Positions 36,055 to 44,732 of a DNA stretch of 64,000 bases are shown piece after piece. This DNA is from Pirellulales bacterium. Its GTDB lineage: Bacteria > Planctomycetota > Planctomycetia > Pirellulales > JAEUIK01. Positions within the stretch are counted from its first letter, which is position 1; each line of letters starts with the position of its first letter. The position numbers were made by a program, and so were the translations under genes. The notes under the pieces were generated by a model, which saw only the letters and a list, made by a program, of their open reading frames with translations, had not been told where the DNA came from and did no database searches. The stretch covers positions 62,001-126,000 of the forward strand of contig JAIBBZ010000003.1 in the NCBI GenBank assembly GCA_019694435.1, in the 5' to 3' direction.

Positions 36055-36330
36055 ATGCGGACGAGGCACACCACGGAGCAGATCATCGAGAAGCTGCGTT
36101 AGGCGGACTTGGCGTTGGGCAAGGGGCAGAAGGTGCCTGAGGTCTGCAAGACCCTGTCGATCACCGAGCAGACCTACTACCGCTGGCGACAGAAGTACGG
36201 CGGGATGGCTCCCGAGATGACCCGGCAACTATTGGCCTTCGAGAAGGAGAACGCCCGGCTGAAGAAGCTGGTAGCGGAGCAGGCGCTCGACATGGAGATC
36301 CTGAAAGAGGCCGCCAAGGGAAACTGGTGA
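36055..36330 (+). pseudogene. IS3-type transposase OrfA with an in-frame amber codon
   Basis: ATG 36055 reads 'MRTRHTTEQIIEKLR', then TAG at 36100-36102 where this family has Glu, then 'ADLALGKGQKVPEVCKTLSI', 'YYRWRQKYGGM', 'LVAEQALDMEILKEAAKGNW' and TGA 36330. The helix-turn-helix and leucine-zipper parts are intact. GAG to TAG is a single substitution. Confidence 0.8.
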
Positions 36331-37302
36331 GCCCCGCTTCGACGCAGGCGCACGTTGGCCGAGGTGCGTCGTCGCTTGGGGCCGGATCGCGTTTCGGAGC
36401 GCCGGACCCGTCGCGTGCTAGGCCAGTGCCGGGCCACGCAGCGCTACGAGCGCCGCTGCCAGGCGGACGAAGCGCAGCTCTTGGACGAGATGCGCCGCAT
36501 TGCGCGGCAGCGGCCAAGGTTCGGCAGCCCGCGGATTCACGACGCGTTGGTCAAGCGTGGTTGGGCAGTGAACCACAAGCGGGTCGAGCGGTTGTGGCGC
36601 GAGCACGGCCTGCAGGTCGCCAAAAAACAGCGAACATGCCGGCGTCGATTGGTGAACTGCGGAGGCAGCGAGAACAGCTGCGTGCGGCGGCGTCCGCTGC
36701 GGCCCGATCAGGTCTGGAGCTACGACTTCGTCGAGGACCGGACCGAGCGGGGTCGCAAGCTACGGATGCTGGTGATGATCGACGAGTTCACCCGCGAGAG
36801 CCTTGCGATCGAGGTGGCCTGGTCGTTCACCGCGGCTCGAGTCGTCGAAGTGCTGCAGTTTCTGTTCGCCGTGCGCAGTGCGCCGGAGCACATTCGTAGT
36901 GACCATGGTCCCGAACTCGTGGCCTAGGAGGTGACGCGTTGGCTCGATCAGGCCGCGGTGAAGACGCTGTTCATCGCCAAGGGGAGCCCTTGGGAGAATG
37001 GCTACGTGGAGAGTTTCAACAGCCGCTTCCGGGACGAGCTGCTGGACCGTGAGTTGTTCCTGAGCCTGGCGGAAGCTCGCTGGGTCGTCGATTGCTGGCG
37101 GCTCGATTACAATCACCGCCGGCCGCACAGTGCGTTGGAGTACCACACCCCGGCGGCGTTCGCCGCTCCGACCACCGCGAGGCGGCGGTGCCCGGCCGCT
37201 TCCACTGCGAAGTTGACTTCGTCTACGCCTCAGCCAACTTCTCCGCTCCAGCAGTCCAGCGATTCACTACCCCCAGATTCTCTCATTCACGATGGTCTAT
37301 AG
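36327..37302 (+). pseudogene. IS3-type transposase OrfB (DDE) with frameshift and amber codon
   Basis: OrfB would start at GTG 36327, overlapping the OrfA stop as GTGA ('VSPA'). After about four codons the homology moves to another frame ('RRRRTLAEVRRRLGPD', 'VLGQCRATQRYERR'), implying an indel near 36338. DDE residues are recognisable: 'YDFVEDR', 'IRSDHGPELVA', 'WENGYVESFNSRFRDELL'. TAG at 36925-36927 replaces the Lys that normally follows GPEFVA. The C-terminus 'WRLDYNHRRPHSALEYHTPA' is typical of the family. With at least two lesions here plus one in orfA, the element is dead. Confidence 0.8.
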
Positions 37303-37374
37303 ATCGGGGTAAGGTCAACACCTTCTGACTGCTGTAGCCTACCGCGCGCAACCTTGCCTGAACGGAAGCAAGCG

Positions 37375-37731
37375 TTAGCCATGCAACAATCGCCAAGCAC
37401 ATTCGAACAACACGGCCATGCCCAAGGCGATCGCAGGCGCGGTGATCAGCAATTCTCCGATTGAAAAGCGAAGCCTGCGCAAGTTGCGTCGCCGATCGAC
37501 CGCCGTGCCCGCGAACCAGCCGAACGCACACCCAGCAATCGCGCCGATGGGCACCCCCAAATACAAGCAGCCGGGATAGCCGATCTCGTCGAAAGGGCGA
37601 TACAAGCCACACACACCGCCCGCCGCACCCAAGATGGCCGCGAGAATGTAGCGAGCTACCCACCGCCCCGGCGGATCGATCCAAGGAGCCTTGCTCTTGT
37701 TGGGTTTCAAAATGGGTGGATAGTCGAACAT
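37375..37731 (-). CDS. Small multi-pass membrane protein (paralogue of the gene at 28514)
   Basis: 118 residues, 'MFDYPPILKPNKSKAPWIDP', then the shared core 'GRWVARYILAAILGAAGGVC' and 'VPIGAIAGCAFGWFAGTAVD'. The last membrane helix of the 28514 paralogue is missing; after 'MAVLFECAWRLLHG' the frame stops, 57 bases from the IS right end. It may be a C-terminally shortened copy produced by rearrangement, or simply a shorter paralogue. The function is unknown. Confidence 0.6.
   Translation of the reverse strand: MFDYPPILKPNKSKAPWIDPPGRWVARYILAAILGAAGGVCGLYRPFDEIGYPGCLYLGVPIGAIAGCAFGWFAGTAVDRRRNLRRLRFSIGELLITAPAIALGMAVLFECAWRLLHG
37404..37680. repeat. Direct repeat copy B (duplicated membrane-protein gene segment)
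   Basis: Gap-free partner of 28621-28897, in the same orientation. Recombination between the two would delete 8.8 kb including the ECF-kinase pair and the IS. Confidence 0.85.
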
Positions 37732-37768
37732 CGCGCAAGCGCGCCAGAGGTCACGAGAGCAAAACCGT

Positions 37769-38092
37769 TTACGGCGCGAGGCCCTGCGCGTCCGGGCGAT
37801 CGCGCAGCGACTGCTCGATTTCTTTCAGACATTGCTTGCGCACAGACTCCACCAGCGAGTCCAACGTCGTGCCAGTGCGTTGCTTGGTGCCTGACGGGTA
37901 GTAGAACTTCACGTACTCCAGATTCTCGTCGGCACTTTGCGGATCGCGCAACGATCTCGTCACCGCATCCTGAAAGTTGCGCACCTGGTCCGCAGCGAAA
38001 GCAACATGGATGCGCAGCAGCACCAGCTGCCACAGCAATGCCGCCACGGAGATCGCCAGAATCGACACGACGGTAAGCAAGAACCTGTGCAT
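37769..38092 (-). CDS. Small membrane-anchored protein of unknown function
   Basis: 107 residues from ATG 38092 (upstream frame to 38371 is not protein-like). An N-terminal membrane anchor or signal 'FLLTVVSILAISVAALLWQL' is followed by a soluble mixed helical part: 'QVRNFQDAVTRSLRDPQSAD', 'ENLEYVKFYYPSGTKQRTG', 'SLVESVRKQCLKEIEQSL'. I recognise no family. It lies just upstream of the truncated membrane paralogue on the same strand. Confidence 0.55.
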   Translation of the reverse strand: MHRFLLTVVSILAISVAALLWQLVLLRIHVAFAADQVRNFQDAVTRSLRDPQSADENLEYVKFYYPSGTKQRTGTTLDSLVESVRKQCLKEIEQSLRDRPDAQGLAP

Positions 38093-38523
38093 CTCATCAC
38101 CGCAGCGACGTCCAGGACAAGGTCGGCCAACATTGCCCAGCCAACCGGTAGTATAGGGGGCCCAGCTCGCGTGGTCCGAGCAATCGGCGGCCCCTCTTGC
38201 CGCAGATGCGATGCCGACGATGCGTTCAAGCCAAGGACGTGCGTCGGCTTGAACGCAGGCGCGAGAAAGCGAGCCATGCCTCTGCGGCGGTATGGTCAAT
38301 ACGCTCGTTGGACGGGCGCAAGAATTGCGCACGACGGCTATTCCGAAATAGCTGCAACCCGCACGCGGCAAACGGTCGCAAGCCGGCCGAAAACCGAACC
38401 GCCTTCGGCGAACTTTCGTATCGAAAGTGGAGACTGATCCTGCCCGCGGGGTCGTGACCGGAGAGACCGGGGCCCTGAGGGGTGGGCAAAGGATAAGTCG
38501 TTTGGGGGTAAAGGAGGTGGGTT
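38093..38523. other. Divergent intergenic region with a 12-bp perfect inverted repeat
   Basis: The gap between the 37769 gene (minus) and hsp20 (plus) has no supported gene. It contains TGCGTTCAAGCC at 38221-38232 and its exact complement GGCTTGAACGCA at 38246-38257, with a 13-base spacer. It is not the CIRCE heat-shock element (TTAGCACTC type). It might be an operator or a relic of a mobile repeat. Confidence 0.5.
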
Positions 38524-38976
38524 ATGTTACGCACCTTGAGGCCCGTGAACGAGAGGCTGCCGAAGCCGCTGGGAACGCTGGAACGGGAGTTTGAAGGCCT
38601 GTTCGATCGGTTCCTGGGGCCGACCGTGGAGTGGTGGGAAGGCGCGACGGCCTTGATGCCGCGCACGAACGTCGCCGAGACCGCGACGGAATACGAAGTG
38701 ACCACCGAGTTGCCCGGGATGAAGCCCGAGGACTTCACGATCGAGATGAAGGACGGTGATCTGTGGATCACCGGTGAAAAGAAGGAAGAAGAGGAGCAGA
38801 AGGGCAAGACGATGCACCGGATCGAAAGGCGTTATGGCCAATTCCGCCGCATCGTGCCGCTGCCGACCGCGGTCAATCCTGAAGCGGTCCGCGCGGAATA
38901 CAAGGAAGGCGTGCTGCACGTCTTCGTGCCCAAGACCGAGGAAGCCAAGGCGCGGCGCATCGAAGTCAAGGGTTGA
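38524..38976 (+). CDS. Hsp20/alpha-crystallin small heat-shock protein
   Basis: 150 residues with a very strong ribosome site (AAAGGAGGTG, 5-6 bases before ATG 38524). The alpha-crystallin domain spans about 50-145: 'PRTNVAETATEYEVTTELPG', 'FTIEMKDGDLWITGEKKEEE', 'YGQFRRIVPLPTAVNPEAV', 'AEYKEGVLHVFVPKTEEAK', ending in 'RRIEVKG'. It acts as an ATP-independent holdase that keeps unfolding proteins soluble. It is monocistronic, with a terminator at 39002-39049. No CIRCE or ROSE-like element was recognised upstream. Confidence 0.95.
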   Translation: MLRTLRPVNERLPKPLGTLEREFEGLFDRFLGPTVEWWEGATALMPRTNVAETATEYEVTTELPGMKPEDFTIEMKDGDLWITGEKKEEEEQKGKTMHRIERRYGQFRRIVPLPTAVNPEAVRAEYKEGVLHVFVPKTEEAKARRIEVKG

Positions 38977-39001
38977 TCGAACCCGGCGCTGCGTAGTGGT
39001 T

Positions 39002-39049
39002 GCGGCCGCGAGGTGCTTGTGGTGGGCACCTCGTGGCCGCTCTTTTTTT
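39002..39049 (+). terminator. Rho-independent terminator of the hsp20 gene
   Basis: GCGGCCGCGAGGTGC (39002-39016) pairs with GCACCTCGTGGCCGC (39026-39040), 15 pairs with one G-T, followed by seven T at 39043-39049. It also separates hsp20 from the convergent gene ending at 39115. Confidence 0.92.
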
Positions 39050-39114
39050 GCGCCCGCCGGCGCGTTGCTCGCTCGATCAACGGCGCCTATTCGACGACTC
39101 GACGAACACGTTTC

Positions 39115-41355
39115 CTACTCGAAAAACACCGTCCGGCGATCCTTGCCATACGCCCGCTCGGGTACAAACGCGTTGGCATACCGGGCCACGTTCGACACGC
39201 GAATGCGGGCAAATTGTACGACGGCCGGCCCTTGCACCGAGGCTTCGACCGGGTGATAGCCGAGCCGCCAGGGGCCTGACGATCGGAACTCGCCGCCGAC
39301 GGCAAAACTACCCAGCGGCCGTCCGTCGAGAAACACGCTCGCCTGGGCTGCCTCGCGCACGACAGCCGCGTGATGCCAGTTGCCGTCGTTCACCGCTGCG
39401 AGCGTTTCGAAGGCGGCGTTCGGCTTGCCGTCGGCCACGAAGACCAGTTGCCCCTTGCGCAAGACGAGCGTCAGTGACCGATCGTCGGCGGTCTTCCGCT
39501 TGGTAATCAGCGTGGCCGTTTCGGCGCGTGTGACGAACCAGAACTCGAGCGTTGACGTGTCGGGAAGCTCCACCTCTTCGTGGCCCAGCAACGCACCTTC
39601 CTGGCCGCGCTTTTCCGCCGGCCCGGTCGCCCAGATCTTCGTCCGCCCGAACAGCTCGGCCACGCGAGATTGCACCCGCGCCAACTCGGCGTCGGCAAGA
39701 CGGGGAATCGCGCGTTCGTACCAGTAAAGAGCGCGGCGGCGCACGGCAGCCTGTTCGATCGCGCTCAGCTCTTCCGCGGCATCCCACCATGCATCGCCGG
39801 CCGCGACCTGGTCGGCCACGGCACTCGGACGCGCAAGCTCGCGCTGCCCTGCCACTTGCCAGGGGCCCGGCGTCCCGGCGGCCAGATGCTCGGCCGCCGC
39901 GGGGAAGTCGCCCTGGTAGATCGCCGCAAACTGGCCGACCGCCGCGTGCGCAGCCTGGTCGCCGGGATTGGCCGCGAGCGCCTGGCGCTGTTCCTGCAGC
40001 GATTTGAAGGCCTGTTGGCAAGTGCGCAGATCGCGATTGAAGTCCTTGATCCGCTCGGCGAGCAGCTCGTCACCCGACGATTTGCCCAGCGTGTTGGCCA
40101 GCCGCGCTAGCTCTTGCGCAAGCTTGAAATCCTCGGCCGCCATCGCCGCTTGCGCCGTCTCGAGCACCGCGAGGGTGTGATCGTACAACGCCTCGGGGTC
40201 TTTCAACCGCGGCCCGATCGTCTCCAACACTTCCTTCCGCATCGGCAACGGATCGATCTCGAAGACACGGGCCTGCGCGTTGATCGTTTCCAGCGCCGCG
40301 GGCGTGGCATCGGTCTCGACGAACAGCCGCCGCGATTCGCCGAACATGGCAAAACGCAGCGCGGGTTGCTCCTCGGCCTTGGACGCGGCCTCGTAAAGCT
40401 TGCGGCCGAACGTGCGAAAATCGGTGACCGACCGGGCCTTCTCATAGTCGAAAGCAAACCGCTGGCGAAGCTCGGCCAGCGCGGCCTTCAAGCTCTTGGC
40501 ATCGGGCACCGGCTGCTTGACCTCGGGCTTGGGCTCCGCCGGCTCGGCCGGTTGGTCGAGCGGCTGATCGGGCTGTTCCGGTTCCGTCGATTGCTCGGTC
40601 GTCATCTCTTCCTGCCCGGCCGGCGGTTCGGTCGCATCCGAGGCCGGCTTGCTGCGGCGCGGCGGGCGACGCACGGGCCGCTTAGGGGCGGTGGGCTGCG
40701 GCGCCGTGGGCAAATCGACCTCCGGCTCGACAGGCGCAGGCTGCGGCGCGACGGCCGGCGCTGCCGCGGCACTGGTCAGCCAGCCTTGCCGATGTGCAAA
40801 CGCCAACGCGGAGACACCGGCCGCAATCAACGCGACCAGCGAGATGATCCAAGGGACGGCCGATCGGCGCTGGCGGCGCGCGTCGCGCTTCGGCGCACGC
40901 GACACCAGCTCGAACTGCAAATCTGCCTGATCTGCCTGAGCCACCGGCGCGGCTTCGGGCACCACAGCCGCGGCCCGGACCGGCTCCGCCTGCGGCGGCA
41001 ACAGGTCCTCGGCCTTCTGCTTTGGCAGAGGAGCGGGTTTTGCCGCCTCTTGTGCCGCGTTGATTCGTGCCCGCAGCTTGGCGTCGTAGGCGGCCTTCTT
41101 TTCGGCATTGGCCAGATAGGCCCGAGCCGCAGCCAGCTCCTTCAGCAGCTTTTGCGCTGCATCGGCGTGCGCATCGTCGGCCAGCTTGCGGACCAGGGCG
41201 ATCCGCAGATCGGCCGCGCGGGCAATTTTCTCCTGGTCGCTCTCCAGCAGCGGCAATCCCAAGAGCGCATAGAGATGGGGCGGCCGCTGACGGTCGCGGA
41301 TGCCGAGCCATTGCTGATACGGATCGAAAGCCTCGGACACAGGAGCCCCCGGCAC
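39115..41355 (-). CDS. Membrane protein with J-like N-terminus and LamG C-terminus
   Basis: 746 residues. The N-terminus (about 10-100) matches a planctomycetal J-like module: 'FDPYQQWLGI', 'PPHLYALLGLPLLESDQEKI', 'AARAYLANAEKKAAYDAKL'. One membrane helix lies at about 167-186 ('VPWIISLVALIAAGVSALAF'). A Pro/Glu-rich spacer follows, then a long helical region (about 285-560). The C-terminal 170 residues form a LamG/concanavalin-like sandwich: 'LPDTSTLEFWFVTRAETAT', 'VNDGNWHHAAVVREAAQASV', 'FLDGRPLGSF', 'FARIRVSNVARYANAF'. The J-like part would be cytoplasmic and the LamG part extracytoplasmic. The role is unknown; binding of a polysaccharide or protein at the surface is a reasonable guess. 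Confidence 0.8.
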   Translation of the reverse strand: MPGAPVSEAFDPYQQWLGIRDRQRPPHLYALLGLPLLESDQEKIARAADLRIALVRKLADDAHADAAQKLLKELAAARAYLANAEKKAAYDAKLRARINAAQEAAKPAPLPKQKAEDLLPPQAEPVRAAAVVPEAAPVAQADQADLQFELVSRAPKRDARRQRRSAVPWIISLVALIAAGVSALAFAHRQGWLTSAAAAPAVAPQPAPVEPEVDLPTAPQPTAPKRPVRRPPRRSKPASDATEPPAGQEEMTTEQSTEPEQPDQPLDQPAEPAEPKPEVKQPVPDAKSLKAALAELRQRFAFDYEKARSVTDFRTFGRKLYEAASKAEEQPALRFAMFGESRRLFVETDATPAALETINAQARVFEIDPLPMRKEVLETIGPRLKDPEALYDHTLAVLETAQAAMAAEDFKLAQELARLANTLGKSSGDELLAERIKDFNRDLRTCQQAFKSLQEQRQALAANPGDQAAHAAVGQFAAIYQGDFPAAAEHLAAGTPGPWQVAGQRELARPSAVADQVAAGDAWWDAAEELSAIEQAAVRRRALYWYERAIPRLADAELARVQSRVAELFGRTKIWATGPAEKRGQEGALLGHEEVELPDTSTLEFWFVTRAETATLITKRKTADDRSLTLVLRKGQLVFVADGKPNAAFETLAAVNDGNWHHAAVVREAAQASVFLDGRPLGSFAVGGEFRSSGPWRLGYHPVEASVQGPAVVQFARIRVSNVARYANAFVPERAYGKDRRTVFFE

Positions 41356-41450
41356 TCACCCACGACGGCCACACCCGGCGAGCGGCACGCGTCCAGTTCA
41401 ATTCACCCAGTGTGGCTTGGCAAGCACAACCCCGAGACATGACATGGCGA

Positions 41451-42728
41451 TTATCCCAACGACCAGGGGCCGCGATAGGGTCGTGCAAGCATGGCCGCCG
41501 CGTCGTCGTCGCCCACGATCCGCTCGCTGGCGGGATCCCAAGCAATCGTTCGTTCGAGGCGCGTCGCAATATTCGCCAGATGGCAAACCGTGGCCGAACG
41601 ATGGCCGATTTCGACGTCGCAGATCGGCAGTTCGCGCGTCCGCAAGCAATCGAGCCAGTTCTGGTGATGATCGCGGCTCGTGGGCAGCACGGGCGAAAGG
41701 TCTGCGAGCCGGATCTCGGCCAATTCGGCCGGATGGGTCACGAGGCGTTTGCGATCGACCTGGATCCAGCCGTCGGCGCCGATGAACTTCGCACCGCCAG
41801 GCAAATGCATGCCCACGTCGACCACGACGCCGTCGTCGTAGCGCAACGTGGCCCGTTGGTCCATGGGCACTTCGTACCAGCCTTCGGGATGGTACTTCGC
41901 CGTACCCGACGCCTCGACCGGCCCCGACCCGTCGCGTCCCAAGGCCCATTGCGTGATATCGAGATGATGCGCGCCCCAATTGGTCATCTGCCCGCCCGAA
42001 TAGTCCCAGAAGAACCGGAACTTGTAGTGCACGCGATTGACGTTGTAGGGTCGCCAGGGCGCGGGCCCCAGCCAGAAGTCGTAATCGAGTTCCGGCGGCA
42101 CGGGCCCGTCTGGCACCGGTTGGCCGTCGAAATTCACCTTACTGATGCCGACTTCGACGCGCTCGACCCGGCCGATCTTGCCGGCGCGGACCAGCGTGCA
42201 GGCGAGCTGGAATAGCTCGTCGCTGCGCTGCTGCGAACCGGTTTGCACGATCCGGCCGGTCTGGCGTGCCGCTGCAACCATCTTGCGACCTTCGGCCACG
42301 GTCAGCGTGAGCGGCTTTTCGCAATACACGTCTTTGCCCGCCCGACACGCGTCGATCGTCATTTGCGCGTGCCAATGGTCGGGCGTCGTGATCACCACAG
42401 CGTCGATCTCGGGGTCGTCGAGCAGCCGGCGATAGTCGGAGTACGTGCGGCATGCGCCGTTGGATGCCTCGACCTTCTTGGCCGCCTCAGCCAACACGGC
42501 CTGGTCGACGTCGCACAGCGCCACGGCGTGTTTCATCAGCCGATTCAAATTGTTCGTGCCCTGGTTGCGCACGCCAATGTGCCCGGTGCGAATCCGGTCG
42601 TTGGCGCCAATGGCGCTCCGCGGCACGAAATAGGGCACGGCCAAGGCCGTCGCCGCGGCGAGCGAGCTTTTCAACAGGCCGCGGCGATGAAACGTCACCG
42701 GTACCGGGTCGTGACGATGATCGGACAT
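41451..42728 (-). CDS. Tat-exported Gfo/Idh/MocA-family oxidoreductase
   Basis: 425 residues. The twin-arginine-type leader 'FHRRGLLKSSLAAATALAVP' precedes a Rossmann domain: 'RIRTGHIGVRNQGTNNLNRL', 'CDVDQAVLAEAA', 'IDAVVITTPDHWHAQMTIDA', and the family signature 'GKDVYCEKPLTLTVAEGRKM'. The C-terminal beta-alpha domain has 'YSGGQMTNWGAHHLDITQWA', with the conserved substrate-side residues in GAHHLD. The enzymes oxidise or reduce sugars or sugar-like polyols with a tightly bound NAD(P). Exported members of this type are greatly expanded in planctomycetes. The substrate cannot be named. It is followed on the same strand, 57 bases upstream of its start, by the amidohydrolase gene. Confidence 0.9.
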   Translation of the reverse strand: MSDHRHDPVPVTFHRRGLLKSSLAAATALAVPYFVPRSAIGANDRIRTGHIGVRNQGTNNLNRLMKHAVALCDVDQAVLAEAAKKVEASNGACRTYSDYRRLLDDPEIDAVVITTPDHWHAQMTIDACRAGKDVYCEKPLTLTVAEGRKMVAAARQTGRIVQTGSQQRSDELFQLACTLVRAGKIGRVERVEVGISKVNFDGQPVPDGPVPPELDYDFWLGPAPWRPYNVNRVHYKFRFFWDYSGGQMTNWGAHHLDITQWALGRDGSGPVEASGTAKYHPEGWYEVPMDQRATLRYDDGVVVDVGMHLPGGAKFIGADGWIQVDRKRLVTHPAELAEIRLADLSPVLPTSRDHHQNWLDCLRTRELPICDVEIGHRSATVCHLANIATRLERTIAWDPASERIVGDDDAAAMLARPYRGPWSLG

Positions 42729-42785
42729 GGCGGGGATTCCTCGTTGCGTTGCGCGGCCGCGAACAGGGCGCGCTGAAAGAACAGG

Positions 42786-44300
42786 TCAGTCGCTGGCCGC
42801 CGCGCGACCGCGCGGCGGATTGCGATAGTCGAGCGGCGGCGGCTGATCGGCCTCCAACAGCGGGCGATATTCGCGGTCGGCGCGGCGGCGGACGTGTTCT
42901 TCCTTGGCCGCGCGCAGCACCTCGCGGTCGTTGTACAGGTCCCAGGCGGTTGCGGCCAGCACCCGCGCTGCCAGCAGCATCCCCTGCCGCCCGATCGTCG
43001 TACCTCCGGCGGCGACCGCTTGCCAGCTGTGCCCCGGCGTCCCCGGAACCCAGCAAGCCGTCGAAAAACCGCTCGTCGGGACAACCCACGAAACGTCGCC
43101 CACGTCGGTCGAGCCTTCTTTCGTCGTGCCCGACGCATCGGTCACTTCGGCCACTGAAACCAAGGGCGGCGGACTGTCGAGCGATTGCTGCAATCGTGCG
43201 GCGAACTGTGTCTGTTCGGGGTCGAACTTCAAGTCGTTCTCCGCCCGCAGGTTGGCCAGCGTGACGCGCGCCAGGGTCTCGTTGGGCAGGATCGGCATCG
43301 TGCCGCCCAGGTACAGCGTTTCGAGCTGTGTTTCGGTGGCCAGCGCGCCGGCCTGGGCACACAAGAGCAGCCGTCGATACAAGTCGCGGACCACTTCGGC
43401 TTCGGGGTGGCGCACGTAGTAATAGACTTCGGCAAACTCGGGCACGACGTTCGGCGCGTCGCCGCCGGCCGTAATCACGTGATGAATGCGCGTCAGGTTG
43501 GGGGTGTGCTCGCGCATCAGTTCGGCGGCGTGGTTCATGAGCTCGACGCCGTCGAGCGCCGATCGCCCCTGCTCGGGCGACGATCCGGCATGGGCGGCCC
43601 GGCCATGAAAGCGGAACTTGGCGGCGATCCGCGACAGGCAGCTCGGATCGCCCGCCGAATTGCGCGCCGACGGATGCCAGTGCAGCACGGCGCTACAATC
43701 GTCGAACAGCCCGGCGCGCACGAGAAACACCTTGCCGCAGCCGCCCTCTTCCGCCGGGCAGCCGTAATAGCGCACCGTGCCGTGCAGTTCGCCGGACGCG
43801 ATGCGCTCGGCCACGGCGATCGCGGCCAGCGCCGAGGCGACGCCGAACAGGTGATGCCCACAGGCATGGCCATATGAATTCTCATCCGTGCGCGGGGCGC
43901 GTTCGGGCGTCGCCTGCTGCGACAGCCCCGGCAGCGCGTCGTATTCTCCCAGGATGCCGACGACTGGTTCGCCCGCGCCGAAGGTCGCCAGGAACGCGGT
44001 GGGCATCCCGGCGACGCCACGTTCGACGCGAAAGCCCGCTTCGGCCAGGAGCGTCGCGAGCCGCTCGGCCGAGCGCGTCTCTTGATATCCTGGCTCGGCC
44101 CAGCCCCAAATATCGAGCGCCGCCCGCCACCCGGCGTCGGCCCGGGCATCGATCGCCGCACGCAGATCGACCTTTTCCGCGCGCGCCAACGCGGCCGCCG
44201 CGAGCAGCGTCAGGCCAGCAACAAGACCAGCAGCCGCGCGACGGCCTGCACCGCGCACGCGACCGCCTGCACCGCGCAGGGGAGAAACAAATCGCGGCAT
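42786..44300 (-). CDS. Exported M20-family amidohydrolase (AbgB/p-aminobenzoyl-glutamate hydrolase-like)
   Basis: 504 residues. A signal ('AGLVAGLTLLAAAALARA') lies behind an Arg/Gly-rich start with a small internal repeat (RGAGGRVRGAGRR). Metal-site motifs of peptidase M20: 'VVGILGEYDALPGLSQ', 'SYGHACGHHLFGVASALAAI', 'YYGCPAEEGGCGKVF' (Glu-Glu), 'VLHWHPSA'. The lid/dimerisation domain reads 'AKFRFHGRAAHAGSSPEQGR', 'EFAEVYYYVRHPEAEVVRDL'. It resembles AbgB and related indole- or p-aminobenzoyl-amino-acid hydrolases, which remove an amino acid from an aryl amide. It is probably co-transcribed with the oxidoreductase downstream. The first 20 residues may be non-coding; a later start is possible. 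Confidence 0.85.
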   Translation of the reverse strand: MPRFVSPLRGAGGRVRGAGRRAAAGLVAGLTLLAAAALARAEKVDLRAAIDARADAGWRAALDIWGWAEPGYQETRSAERLATLLAEAGFRVERGVAGMPTAFLATFGAGEPVVGILGEYDALPGLSQQATPERAPRTDENSYGHACGHHLFGVASALAAIAVAERIASGELHGTVRYYGCPAEEGGCGKVFLVRAGLFDDCSAVLHWHPSARNSAGDPSCLSRIAAKFRFHGRAAHAGSSPEQGRSALDGVELMNHAAELMREHTPNLTRIHHVITAGGDAPNVVPEFAEVYYYVRHPEAEVVRDLYRRLLLCAQAGALATETQLETLYLGGTMPILPNETLARVTLANLRAENDLKFDPEQTQFAARLQQSLDSPPPLVSVAEVTDASGTTKEGSTDVGDVSWVVPTSGFSTACWVPGTPGHSWQAVAAGGTTIGRQGMLLAARVLAATAWDLYNDREVLRAAKEEHVRRRADREYRPLLEADQPPPLDYRNPPRGRAAASD

Positions 44301-44334
44301 GAGAAAGCCGGCAGTTACCGGCCCAAAGAACCAG

Positions 44335-44405
44335 CTCGGGGACTAGGATTCGAACCTAGACTAAATGGTCCAGAGCCATTCGTGCTACCGTTACACCATC
44401 CCCGA
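44335..44405 (-). tRNA. tRNA-Gln (anticodon CTG)
   Basis: A 71-base cloverleaf on the minus strand: acceptor TCGGGGA/TCCCCGA with discriminator G, D arm GTGTAACGGTAGCAC, anticodon stem AATGG/CCATT around loop CTCTGGA (CTG), T arm CTAGG-TTCGAAT-CCTAG. CCA is not encoded. No integrase or repeat flanks it. Confidence 0.93.
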
Positions 44406-44732
44406 GTGTGGCCGCATGCGCAAACGCGGCGGTGGGCCGCCCAGCGACGGCCCCGCCAGACGCTTCCCAACCGCCACTGAAACTGCACACAAATGTGGCG
44501 CAGCGAGCGGCGCAAGTGGTTGCCCGGCGAACGCTTAAGCGTAGCGCTCGGCGGCCGGGGCGTCAAGGTCTGCGGCCGCGGCCGGGCCCCGGATGTTCGA
44601 TGCGCCCGCGCCGCAGGAAGTTCGGGCGTTTCTCGCCGCGACGGCCAATTGACCGGCCGGCGCGGGCAGTTCTAGAATCGGCCGTACCGTCCGCCGCCCG
44701 CGTCATCCGTCTCTCGTTGCCCTGCGGTTCCC
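44406..44732. other. Stretch without a supported gene
   Basis: This 327-base gap lies between the tRNA-Gln 5' side and the FHA-SpoIIE gene. It should hold the promoters of both; no repeat or clear hairpin was noted. Confidence 0.35.

Larger units (their letters stand above)
35974..37317 (+). mobile_element. Inactive IS3-family insertion sequence
   Basis: Terminal inverted repeats can be aligned: left from 35974 (TGGCCTTCCCCC...) and right ending at 37317 (reading inward TGACCTTACCCC...), sharing TG.CCTT.CCCC, then GACCA and TGAATG further in. Between them lie orfA and orfB of IS3 type, both carrying inactivating changes. I see no matching target-site duplication (TGG on the left, ACA on the right). 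It inserted in the 28.5-38 kb plastic region. Confidence 0.75.

Noticed and set aside
44335-44405. tRNA-Gln as a second island boundary
   Set aside because: No integrase or direct repeat of its 3' end was found nearby.
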